The translations under genes were made by a program, and so were the position numbers. Of a stretch of DNA of 64,000 nt, positions 1-5,655 are shown piece after piece. How positions within the stretch are numbered: the stretch's first letter is position 1; the number at the start of each line of letters is the position of its first letter. Source of the DNA: Clostridium_AD sp050717635. GTDB taxonomy: Bacteria > Bacillota > Clostridia > Clostridiales > Clostridiaceae. The stretch is taken from the NCBI RefSeq assembly GCF_050717635.1, contig NZ_JBOITO010000013.1:558001-622000 (forward strand), written 5' to 3'. The notes below the pieces were generated by a model. It saw only the letters and a program-made list of their open reading frames with translations. It did not search any database and was not told the DNA's origin.

Positions 1-974
1 TTTTTAGCTTTGCTATATTTCTTCGAAAACTTCCATTCTAATTTAATACCTTTTTTAATAGTACCATTTTCATTGAAGTTATTAGGATTAAATTTTCTCT
101 TACTTCTATCCATATACCTTTGAATTCTACGTTTTTTATTTTCAATATTCTGTACATGTGGAGCCAATTCATATAGCTTAACATCATAATCAGAAGTATA
201 AGCAACTGTTTGTGTACCTATATCTATTCCGCAATCTCCAATTCCTATATCATTTCTAATCTCTCCAGTCTCTTTGTTAACCTTAACAGGAGCTCCCCCC
301 TCTAAAACTATTTGAAGTATATATTTATATCTTCCGCGTACAAATTTTCTTTTAATTCTACAGAAGCATATATTGTTACTCAAAGTATCTATCTCATATT
401 GGTTATATATATTAAAGTTTGTTCCAATCTTTAACCCATTTCATTTAAAAATATTTGTTTCAATATCATATCTTATGCCAGTGCCATTAGATTTACCTTC
501 TAATGAATTCAACTGGTTATTTCGGCCTTTAAAATGAACTTGTTCACCTTTGCCAAACAGATTAGCTTCTAAAGCTTTCCATACTCTTGATGCAATCTTT
601 TGAGCAGTGAAACTGTCTACATTGTTTTTAAATGTATGCTGCGTTGATTTTACATCTTGATGAAGTAAATATTCTGTCAGCCTAAATTCTTTAAGCATTT
701 CATTTTTAATATCAAAATATGGAATACAAAGCTTACTCAATTCTTTCTTATCATAACTTTTAAAACTCTTGTAGATATTTGCTAATTCATTTTGATTATT
801 TCTCCATTTCTTAGTCTTGCACATTTCTTTGTATCTTTTCAAAGCTTTACCTAGAACTGAATTATAGATAAGTCTACCGATATCAAAGCGTGCATCTAAA
901 ATGTCTTCCTGCCACCTTTCAGTTTTAAGTTTTAAATTCAATACAAATCGTTGTTTAGGTTCTTTTTTAGCCAT
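1..974 (-). pseudogene. tnpB: TnpB-type (IS200/IS605 OrfB-like) nuclease gene, broken by one in-frame TGA and cut by the window edge
   Basis: The minus strand starts at ATG 974 after a GAGGTGA ribosome site and runs 177 codons to a TGA at 441-443. Reading continues in the same frame past the TGA without another stop to base 1. The second part contains GIDIGTQTVAY, which matches the first RuvC-like aspartate motif (D-x-G-x) of TnpB proteins, so the stop splits one protein into an N-terminal recognition part and the nuclease core. TnpB proteins are RNA-guided nucleases carried by IS605/IS607-type transposons. The rest of the RuvC domain and any zinc finger lie beyond the window. Because only a single stop is present, the loss looks recent. 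Readthrough or a sequencing error cannot be excluded. Confidence 0.8.
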
Positions 975-1066
975 GAATATTCACCTCACTTTCTCTAAAC
1001 CTTAATGTCTTATTTTTTGCATTTCTATATATTTTTATGCACGTATTGCTATTTATTAATCATTTG

Positions 1067-1111
1067 TTGCCTATCGGCAAGTGCTATTCATCCCACACCT
1101 CAAGGAGTGGG
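1067..1111. repeat. Two hairpins upstream of tnpB, possible IS200/IS605-type transposon end
   Basis: TTGCC/GGCAA with a TATC loop forms a perfect hairpin at 1067-1080. CCCACACCT/AGGAGTGGG forms a second, imperfect one at 1092-1111. IS200/IS605 elements end in subterminal hairpins rather than inverted repeats, and these lie about 95-140 bases upstream of the tnpB start. The exact element boundary cannot be fixed because the other end is outside the window. Confidence 0.4.
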
Positions 1112-1463
1112 CTTTACACACAAAATATTGTAATAAAGTAATCCATCTTTGGAACACGTTTTGGATTTTTGCTCATAATAATTATCGCTATTGCACCGCC
1201 AGCCATTATGGCAACGTAAAGCCAGTGCAATATAATGAACTCAGAATTCATAATGTCACAACCTTTCTAAAATTTTGTTAGTAATGTTACATAGTTTTGT
1301 CATTTTTAAAATATTTATGCTTCTTCTTATTCATTTCTGCTATGAATAAAACTGTAATTTTGTTTTATCAAAGGAGGATTTCTGCGTTTACTTATCAATC
1401 GGCTCCTGGCTATGTTTTTAAAAAAGTGAAGAGCTATACTTGCTTAAGAGAAATTAGATTTTT
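1112..1463. other. Non-coding stretch with a possible hydrophobic gene remnant
   Basis: No convincing gene is seen. A short open frame at 1145-1219 (+) ends in TAA and encodes a hydrophobic tail (FGFLLIIIIAIAPPAIMAT). A stop codon lies directly before it and it has no start, so it could be the 3' stump of a small membrane protein cut by the transposon insertion. The rest is AT-rich with no clear promoter or terminator. Confidence 0.3.
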
Positions 1464-1531
1464 TTGAGAGGAAAGTTGTGAAGAGATTCTATCTTTTAGA
1501 GGATAGCCTTAAGGAAATAGCCTGTGAGGGG
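1464..1531 (+). pseudogene. Relic of the 3' part of a sigma-70-like gene (region 4)
   Basis: The DNA encodes a VVKRFYLLEDSLKEIACEG-like string that is nearly the same as part of the region-4 segment of the sigma factor at 3306-3728. After the shared GTGAGGGGA the sequence jumps directly to the ribosome site of the downstream YvrJ gene. The last helix of the sigma factor and the intergenic promoter region present in the other copy are missing. This is therefore a partial duplicate shortened by a deletion, probably through that short homology. Confidence 0.7.
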
Positions 1532-1542
1532 AGGAATGCAGC

Positions 1543-1704
1543 ATGTTTGATGCATTTGTTAAACTGGCTAATACAGTTGGCTTCCCTATAGGAGTGAGTA
1601 TATATCTTTTAGTTAGATTTGAGAAGAAAATTGAGGATCTCAATAAATCTATCTCTAATTTAACAGCAGTTATATCCGCCGTTATAGGAAAATCTGAAAA
1701 ATAA
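1543..1704 (+). CDS. YvrJ family small protein, copy 1
   Basis: This 53-residue protein starts at ATG 1543 after GAGGGGAGGAATGCAGC and ends in TAA just before a hairpin. It has a hydrophobic segment (GFPIGVSIYLLVRF, about residues 13-26) and then a charged amphipathic helix, which is the usual look of the YvrJ family; the family's role is unknown. It differs from copy 2 at 3796-3957 by only two residues (A9 for V9, A42 for S42). Its own promoter region was lost in the deletion that created the upstream sigma relic, so expression is doubtful. Confidence 0.75.
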   Translation: MFDAFVKLANTVGFPIGVSIYLLVRFEKKIEDLNKSISNLTAVISAVIGKSEK

Positions 1705-1731
1705 GGTTGCCGAATCTGGTATCCTTATTTT
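1700..1731 (+). terminator. Rho-independent terminator after YvrJ copy 1
   Basis: AAGG...CC/GG...CCTT forms a somewhat decayed hairpin followed by a T-run. It is the duplicate of the better preserved terminator at 3953-3987. Confidence 0.6.
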
Positions 1732-1740
1732 TTTAGTTTT

Positions 1741-1780
1741 ATTTTAAAAACTCCACATGCGTTACAGGTAGAGCCTCGCT
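1741..1780. repeat. About 40-bp direct repeat, copy 1
   Basis: The sequence ATTTTAAAAA-CTCCACA-GCGTTAC-GGTAGAG--TCGCT recurs at 5336-5376 in the same orientation with a few changes. The two copies bracket the DnaD/sigma/YvrJ/DUF1659/DUF2922/XRE block. Confidence 0.6.
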
Positions 1781-2060
1781 TCGCTATCTAACAAATAATA
1801 TATTTATAAAAATGAAAAGGGAACGTTATTTGAAAATTCATATAATTGGGCTCTAGGAATAAAAGAAAAATTCGAAAATGATATGGTAAAACAGGTTGGT
1901 ATCATGGTTAAGTAATATATGATTTTGACAAACAAACAGAAACATATAAATAGAATCGGGTTGACCTATACTTGCTAAAAATAAGCATCCAGCCTTTTGT
2001 ATTTTTACTTTAATCAATCACCTAATGTTACCAAATATATAAAAATTATTCAATAATCCA
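1781..2060. other. Gene-free AT-rich stretch
   Basis: No open frame with a ribosome site and no recognisable RNA was found here. A TTACCAAAT half-site at about 2029 resembles the arms of the palindrome at 2076-2101. Confidence 0.4.
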
Positions 2061-2101
2061 TTGACTTGTTACTATTTTGGTAATATAATTATATTACCAA
2101 A
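2061..2101 (+). promoter_or_regulatory. Sigma-A promoter overlapped by a perfect 26-bp palindrome
   Basis: TTGACT (2061-2066), a 17-base spacer and TATAAT (2084-2089) form a near-consensus promoter. Bases 2076-2101 are a perfect palindrome with arms TTTGGTAATATAA, covering the spacer and -10 box, so a dimeric repressor bound here would block transcription. A further half-site TTACCAAAT lies at about 2029. The promoter drives the small ORF and the DnaD-like gene that follow. Confidence 0.75.
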
Positions 2102-2134
2102 TGGATAAAATTACTTTTGTAAAGTGGTGAGCTG

Positions 2135-2212
2135 ATGGCAGTTAATTATGAAATGAAAATTTTAAGTGCCGAAAATAATAAACAAGATGCTTTGATTAGA
2201 GGGAGGATTTAA
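2135..2212 (+). CDS. Small ORF, 25 residues, unknown
   Basis: An ATG at 2135 follows AAGTGGTGAG and gives MAVNYEMKILSAENNKQDAL plus five residues, ending in TAA two bases before the next start codon. It lies between a strong promoter and the DnaD-like gene and contains that gene's ribosome site. It may be a translated leader or the stump of a longer gene. No family is recognised. Confidence 0.3.
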   Translation: MAVNYEMKILSAENNKQDALIRGRI

Positions 2213-2214
2213 CA

Positions 2215-3327
2215 ATGGCTAAATATAGACAGCTGTATACTGAGTTCTGGAGTGATGGTTTTGTAATGGATTTAACACCTGAAGAAAAGTTTTTCTATCT
2301 TTATTTAATGACTAATTCGAAAACCAGTCAGTGTGGTATTTATGAACTTCCAAAACAAATCATAGTTACTGAGACTGGTTATAATAGAGAAACTATAGAC
2401 AAGCTTCTTAATAGGTTCTGTGAGTACAATAAGATAGTTTATTGTAATGAAACAAAAGAAATCATGATTATAAACTGGATAAGATTTAATCCGCCAAACA
2501 ATATAAATGCAATAAAATGCGTAAATAAAGAATTGTGTAAAGTGAAAAATTTTAAATTTATTGAGATGCTTTATCAGAGGTGTGAGGTGGAGGATTTAGA
2601 GATAGAGAAAATATTTGAGGGGCTTTATAGGGGCTTACAAGGGGCTACTAAGGATACTCCGAATATTAAATCAGTAAGTGATGAAAAACCTTGTGATAAT
2701 CAGAAGACTGAGGAAAATCAATGCTTTGCACCTTTATACAATACTGAGGAAAGGGGCTATGAAGGGGCTTATAAGGGGCTACCAAGTAATAGAATAAGAA
2801 GTAATAAAGAAGAAATAAAAAGTAATAAGCAAAAAGCAATAAATAAAGAAGAAGAAGTAAGAAGTACTAAAAATAATTCTGCTTCTGACAATTCAAGTGT
2901 AATTAAAGTTTTCGAAAATAATATTCATCCACTGTCACCACTAGAACATGAAAAGCTAATGGACTTTACACGGGATGTAAGCTGCGAAGTGGTTATTATG
3001 GCAATTGAGGAAGCAGTAAATTATAACGCTAAAAATATTAAGTATATAACTAAAATAATAAACTCCTGGATAGGCAGAGGTATTAAGACTACAGATGATG
3101 TACGAGCTTATCAAAGGGAATGGGATAATAAAAAGAATTCATCTGCAAATGGAAATAAAAAAAGGGGTACTTTCTGCGATTATGACCAAAGGCAATATGA
3201 CTTTGATGAGCTTGAGAAAAAGCTATTGGGGTGGAGTGAGCCTGAGAAGAAAGTTTATTTAAAAAGTGGACAAGATGTTGATCATTTAACATATTATAAA
3301 GGACGGTGTGTATTATGGAAGACCTAG
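2215..3327 (+). CDS. DnaD-like (phage-type) replication protein, 3' end altered
   Basis: The protein begins MAKYRQLYTEFW after a GGGAGG site and has the N-terminal winged-helix style of phage replisome organisers (residues about 1-125). A low-complexity K/E/N linker (about 200-230) follows, then a DnaD/DnaB_2-type domain (VIKVFENNIHPLSPLEHEKL to INSWIGRGI, about 237-290). Such proteins help load the replicative helicase. The segment FDELEKKLLGW is the typical end of these proteins. The roughly 30 residues after it, ending YYKGRCVLWKT, run into the 5' part of the sigma gene in another frame. This suggests the native stop was lost by a deletion that fused the two genes. Confidence 0.7.
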   Translation: MAKYRQLYTEFWSDGFVMDLTPEEKFFYLYLMTNSKTSQCGIYELPKQIIVTETGYNRETIDKLLNRFCEYNKIVYCNETKEIMIINWIRFNPPNNINAIKCVNKELCKVKNFKFIEMLYQRCEVEDLEIEKIFEGLYRGLQGATKDTPNIKSVSDEKPCDNQKTEENQCFAPLYNTEERGYEGAYKGLPSNRIRSNKEEIKSNKQKAINKEEEVRSTKNNSASDNSSVIKVFENNIHPLSPLEHEKLMDFTRDVSCEVVIMAIEEAVNYNAKNIKYITKIINSWIGRGIKTTDDVRAYQREWDNKKNSSANGNKKRGTFCDYDQRQYDFDELEKKLLGWSEPEKKVYLKSGQDVDHLTYYKGRCVLWKT

Positions 3328-3728
3328 TTCAGCAAGGGTATCTTTCTGTTATTAAAGTGATTGGTATGTACAAACTAGGCAGTAACAGCTTTAATGGATA
3401 CTGCATAAATGCTATTAAAACTAATTTCAAAGCTCTTTTAAAGGGTAAAATAAAGCATTATAGAGAAGTTCCAAATTCAGAGCTTATAAGTCTAGGTGCA
3501 GCTGCAGATTACAGTTTTACCTTAGAAGATGAGGTAATAGCTTACGAGGAAGTTAAAAAGCTCTATGCTGCACTAGAGAAATTAGAGCCCTCTGAGAGAG
3601 AAGTTGTGGAGAGATTCTACCTATTAGAGAATAGCCTTAAAGAAATAGCCTGTGAGGGAGACAATAGTTATTATCACTATGCGAGAGTTAAAAATAAAGC
3701 TTTAGCTAAACTAAGAAAGTATATTTAA
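3306..3728 (+). CDS. Sigma-70 family RNA polymerase sigma factor, N-terminally truncated
   Basis: The readable frame gives MEDLVQQGYLSVIKVIGMYK, a sigma region 2.2-type helix, then an AIKTNF...LKGKIKHYREVP stretch, and region 4 (LEPSEREVVERFYLLENSLKEIACEG, about residues 90-120). Region 1.2/2.1 that should precede DLVQQG is absent. There is no ribosome site before GTG 3306 or ATG 3315, and the missing 5' part seems to lie in the end of the upstream DnaD frame. It is followed by YvrJ, DUF1659 and DUF2922 genes, a set that recurs in Firmicutes beside such sigma factors. It is probably no longer functional. Confidence 0.65.
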   Translation: MCIMEDLVQQGYLSVIKVIGMYKLGSNSFNGYCINAIKTNFKALLKGKIKHYREVPNSELISLGAAADYSFTLEDEVIAYEEVKKLYAALEKLEPSEREVVERFYLLENSLKEIACEGDNSYYHYARVKNKALAKLRKYI

Positions 3729-3738
3729 AAAACATATG

Positions 3739-3765
3739 CAAAATAATTTTAAAAAGCATATATAT
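3739..3765 (+). promoter_or_regulatory. Promoter-like motif upstream of YvrJ copy 2
   Basis: This 27-base block aligns without gaps to 4009-4035 upstream of the DUF1659 gene with 20 identities. Both contain GCAA near the start, TTT in the middle and AGCATATATA at the end, 30-36 bases before the respective ATG. No good sigma-A -35/-10 pair is seen, so an alternative sigma factor, perhaps the neighbouring one, may read it. Confidence 0.45.
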
Positions 3766-3795
3766 TATTTATGACGGTGAGGGGAGGAATGCAGC

Positions 3796-3957
3796 ATGTT
3801 TGATGCATTTGTTAAACTGGTTAATACAGTTGGCTTCCCTATAGGAGTGAGTATATATCTGCTTGTTAGATTTGAGAAGAAAATTGAGGATCTCAATAAA
3901 TCTATCTCTAATTTAACATCAGTTATATCCGCCGTTATAGGAAAATCTGAAAAATAA
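3796..3957 (+). CDS. YvrJ family small protein, copy 2
   Basis: This 53-residue protein starts with ATG after GAGGGGAGG. It has one membrane-type helix (GFPIGVSIYLLVRF) followed by an amphipathic helix rich in K/E/N/S. YvrJ proteins have no known activity; in Bacillus a member lies in the locus of the YvrI sigma system. The gene follows the truncated sigma factor by 67 bases and ends in a strong terminator, so it is its own transcript. Confidence 0.85.
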   Translation: MFDAFVKLVNTVGFPIGVSIYLLVRFEKKIEDLNKSISNLTSVISAVIGKSEK

Positions 3958-3987
3958 GGATACCGAATTTTGTATCCTTATTTTTTT
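3953..3987 (+). terminator. Rho-independent terminator after YvrJ copy 2
   Basis: AATAAGGATAC pairs with GTATCCTTATT around a CGAATTTT loop, followed by a run of seven T. The hairpin overlaps the TAA stop codon. Confidence 0.9.
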
Positions 3988-4008
3988 ACTTTTATTTTCA
4001 AAAAAAAC

Positions 4009-4035
4009 GCAATAACTTTTGGAAGAGCATATATA
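4009..4035 (+). promoter_or_regulatory. Promoter-like motif upstream of the DUF1659 gene
   Basis: This is the second member of the motif pair described at 3739-3765. It shares AGCATATATA and a GCAA--A----TTT segment at identical spacing. It begins after the YvrJ terminator and ends 36 bases before the DUF1659 ATG. Confidence 0.45.
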
Positions 4036-4071
4036 TGCTGTGAAAAGAAAAAAAGAAAGGAGTGATTCAGT

Positions 4072-4296
4072 ATGGCAGTAGTATCTACAAAGGTAGCAAG
4101 CACATTAAAGCTTACTATGAAAACTGGAGTTGACATCAAAGGTAAAGACACTTATGCAACAAAAAGATTAAGCAATCTAAAGGTTGCTGCACTAGACGAG
4201 GACGTTTTTGCTGTAGGGGAAGCTATCTCAAACATCAAAACATATCCGTTATTCAGACTAGACAGAGAAGATCAGTTCAACTTAGTTAGTGAATAG
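4072..4296 (+). CDS. DUF1659 family protein
   Basis: This 74-residue protein starts with ATG after AAAGGAGTGATT. It matches the look of the DUF1659 family: a short beta-rich start (TLKLTMKTGVDIKGKDTY), a conserved NLKVAALDEDVFAVGEAI helix and a YPLFRLDREDQFNL end. Function is unknown. It is paired with a DUF2922 gene 43 bases downstream, a frequent arrangement in Bacilli and Clostridia, and the two likely form a transcript ending at 4620. Confidence 0.8.
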   Translation: MAVVSTKVASTLKLTMKTGVDIKGKDTYATKRLSNLKVAALDEDVFAVGEAISNIKTYPLFRLDREDQFNLVSE

Positions 4297-4339
4297 TTTT
4301 AGCTATGAGGGTTAAATAATTTAAAGGAGGGAAAAGGAT

Positions 4340-4576
4340 ATGCATAAATTAGTTATGAGATTTTTAACAGCTACAGAAGGTAAGTATTTTACTTTAACTG
4401 TAGATGACATTAAAGCTGATGGGGATGGAGTTCCAACTGTGACAGATGTTGAGGTAAATGCGCTCATGGATTTAGTCATTGCAAAGAGCATTTTTGAATC
4501 AGCCAGTGGTAACTTAACTGGCAAGAAAGATGCTAAAGTAGTTACTACTGATACTAATACAGTTGACGTAGCATAG
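4340..4576 (+). CDS. DUF2922 family protein
   Basis: This 78-residue protein starts with ATG after AAAGGAGGGAAAAGG. Its pattern fits DUF2922: an N-terminal strand pair (LVMRFLTATEGKYFTLTVDD), the helix VEVNALMDLVIAKSIFESASG, and a C-terminal strand (DAKVVTTDTNTVDVA). The family has no assigned role. It is the last gene of the DUF1659-DUF2922 pair and is followed at once by a strong terminator. Confidence 0.8.
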   Translation: MHKLVMRFLTATEGKYFTLTVDDIKADGDGVPTVTDVEVNALMDLVIAKSIFESASGNLTGKKDAKVVTTDTNTVDVA

Positions 4577-4581
4577 TGAAG

Positions 4582-4620
4582 ATCTTCCACTAAGATTAAT
4601 TCTTGGTGGAAGATTTTTTT
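4582..4620 (+). terminator. Rho-independent terminator after DUF2922
   Basis: ATCTTCCACTAAGA pairs with TCTTGGTGGAAGAT (one G-T pair) and is followed by a T-run. Confidence 0.92.
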
Positions 4621-4712
4621 ATTAAAAAGTTAAATCAGAGAAGTTAAGGATGTTGTATTTGTTATAGGATAGTAAAGCTCCTGAGGTATAATCAATAAAA
4701 GGTAAAAAACTA

Positions 4713-4767
4713 TTTACATTTTGTTAGAGTTAGTGTTAAAATGAAAATGTAAAATGGTTTTTACATT
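4713..4767 (+). promoter_or_regulatory. Promoter with inverted-repeat operator before the XRE gene pair
   Basis: TTTACA (4713-4718), 18 bases and TAAAAT (4737-4742) make a plausible promoter. TTTACATTTT (4713-4722) and AAAATGTAAA (4744-4753) are perfect 10-base inverted arms flanking it, and a third TTTTTACATT follows at 4758-4767. The layout suggests autoregulation by the XRE repressor encoded downstream. Confidence 0.6.
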
Positions 4768-4782
4768 ATGGGAGTTATTATT

Positions 4783-4852
4783 ATGAAAAAAATATTGTGC
4801 GTTGTTATGTTTTATAGTTATTTTAGTGGTGGGTAAGTTACTTATAATTTAA
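4783..4852 (+). pseudogene. Small membrane peptide, possibly frameshifted
   Basis: ATG 4783 after GGGAGTTATTATT gives MKKILCVVM and then stops early at 4836. Shifting by one base in the TGTTTT stretch gives FIVILVVGKLLII and a TAA, which would be a normal 22-23 residue membrane peptide. Either a frameshift has killed it or the short form is real; the evidence is thin. Confidence 0.3.
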
Positions 4853-4869
4853 ATAAGGGAGTGATTTTT

Positions 4870-5085
4870 ATGAGAAAAATGGATGAGATGGAACTTAGTA
4901 TTAGTTTAAAAGCGATAAAATGGGCTTGGGGTTATACAATCCTATTTTTATTTGTTTGGGTTATCTATGAATTCACTCAGACAGGAGTATTGGGTTTAGG
5001 ATTTCTTCTTTTAATATCGCAAAATCTTGTGCTTTTAGGAACTCAATCTTTTTTGAAGTGGAAACTTGGCAAAGATGAAAAATAA
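4870..5085 (+). CDS. Small membrane protein partnered with an XRE regulator
   Basis: The start is taken at ATG 4870 because AAGGGAGTG lies just upstream. The 71-residue product has two predicted membrane helices (WGYTILFLFVWVIYEF and LGLGFLLLISQNLVLLG) and a basic C-terminus. Its last codons overlap the start of the XRE gene, so the two are translationally coupled. Pairs of a small membrane protein and a minimal XRE repressor are common in Clostridia, but the role is not known. Confidence 0.65.
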   Translation: MRKMDEMELSISLKAIKWAWGYTILFLFVWVIYEFTQTGVLGLGFLLLISQNLVLLGTQSFLKWKLGKDEK

Positions 5086-5308
5086 TATAAGAGAATTAAG
5101 AAAACAACTTGGATTTAGACAGGAGGATATAGCGACCATGCTTGGCGTTACAAGGCAGACCATAAATGCTATTGAAAATGAAAAGTATAATCCTACTCTG
5201 GAATTAGCTATGAATCTTGCTAAACTATTAAATACTACGGTCGAAAAATTATTTATACTTAAAGCTCTACCCTCAAAGGAAACAAGTCCTACTGATAAGC
5301 ATCAGTAG
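5075..5308 (+). CDS. XRE-family helix-turn-helix regulator
   Basis: The start is ATG 5075 (MKNNIRELRKQLG); a TTG nine bases earlier is less likely. The 77-residue protein is almost only a Cro/CI-type HTH: RQEDIATMLGVTRQTINAIENEKYNPTLELAMNLAKLLN (about residues 15-53). Its start overlaps the end of the preceding membrane protein gene. It probably represses its own promoter through the TTTACATTTT repeats at 4713-4767. The last codons form half of the terminator hairpin. Confidence 0.88.
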   Translation: MKNNIRELRKQLGFRQEDIATMLGVTRQTINAIENEKYNPTLELAMNLAKLLNTTVEKLFILKALPSKETSPTDKHQ

Positions 5309-5319
5309 GACTTTGTTTT
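5284..5319 (+). terminator. Rho-independent terminator overlapping the XRE stop codon
   Basis: AAGTCCTACTGAT and ATCAGTAGGACTT pair perfectly over 13 bases around AAGC and are followed by TGTTTTG. The left arm is coding sequence. Confidence 0.9.
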
Positions 5320-5335
5320 GGGTTATGATACTATT

Positions 5336-5376
5336 ATTTTAAAAAACTCCACACGCGTTACGGGTAGAGTTTCGCT
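5336..5376. repeat. About 40-bp direct repeat, copy 2
   Basis: This is the partner of 1741-1780 in the same orientation, 3.6 kb away. It lies directly after the XRE terminator and before the CRISPR-cas leader region. Confidence 0.6.
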
Positions 5377-5439
5377 CTAAAGCTAAAGCAAACTTACATA
5401 AGTTAGAAATAAAATTTAAAGCTTATGTATTCTATTAGA

Positions 5440-5488
5440 AATTAAGATGGAAAAACTATTTATGATATAGTTTTTAGCTATCTTAATT
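5440..5488. other. Long hairpin upstream of cas3
   Basis: AATTAAGAT pairs with ATCTTAATT and AAAAACTAT pairs with ATAGTTTTT, giving a long interrupted stem without a U-tail. It lies about 170 bases before cas3 and could be part of the cas promoter region or a remnant element. Confidence 0.45.
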
Positions 5489-5593
5489 CCAATATATAAT
5501 TTCAAGTTAATATGTATTGTAATAATTAGAATAATAGAAGGAAATTGTAATTTTATGTTGAATATATAAACTATACAACAATTTGAAATATTT

Positions 5594-5618
5594 AAAGTAT
5601 TTAGGGAATAAATACTTT
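5594..5618 (+). promoter_or_regulatory. Perfect hairpin in the cas3 5' region
   Basis: AAAGTATTTA and TAAATACTTT pair perfectly over 10 bases around GGGAA, 38 bases before the cas3 start. As DNA it could be an operator, as RNA a leader stem. No convincing sigma-A promoter was identified in the 5377-5655 interval. Confidence 0.4.
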
Positions 5619-5655
5619 GAGCTTAGTAAAATGCAATTAACAAAGGAGTGACAAT

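Noticed and set aside
1081..1281. 66-codon plus-strand frame
   Set aside because: It starts in a transposon-end hairpin, has no ribosome site and no recognisable protein pattern.
4321..4590. Minus-strand frame opposite the DUF2922 gene
   Set aside because: The plus-strand gene has a strong ribosome site, family match and terminator; the antisense frame has none.
1..5400. A complete prophage
   Set aside because: Only a DnaD-like gene and small regulators are present; no integrase, capsid, terminase, tail or lysis genes were seen.
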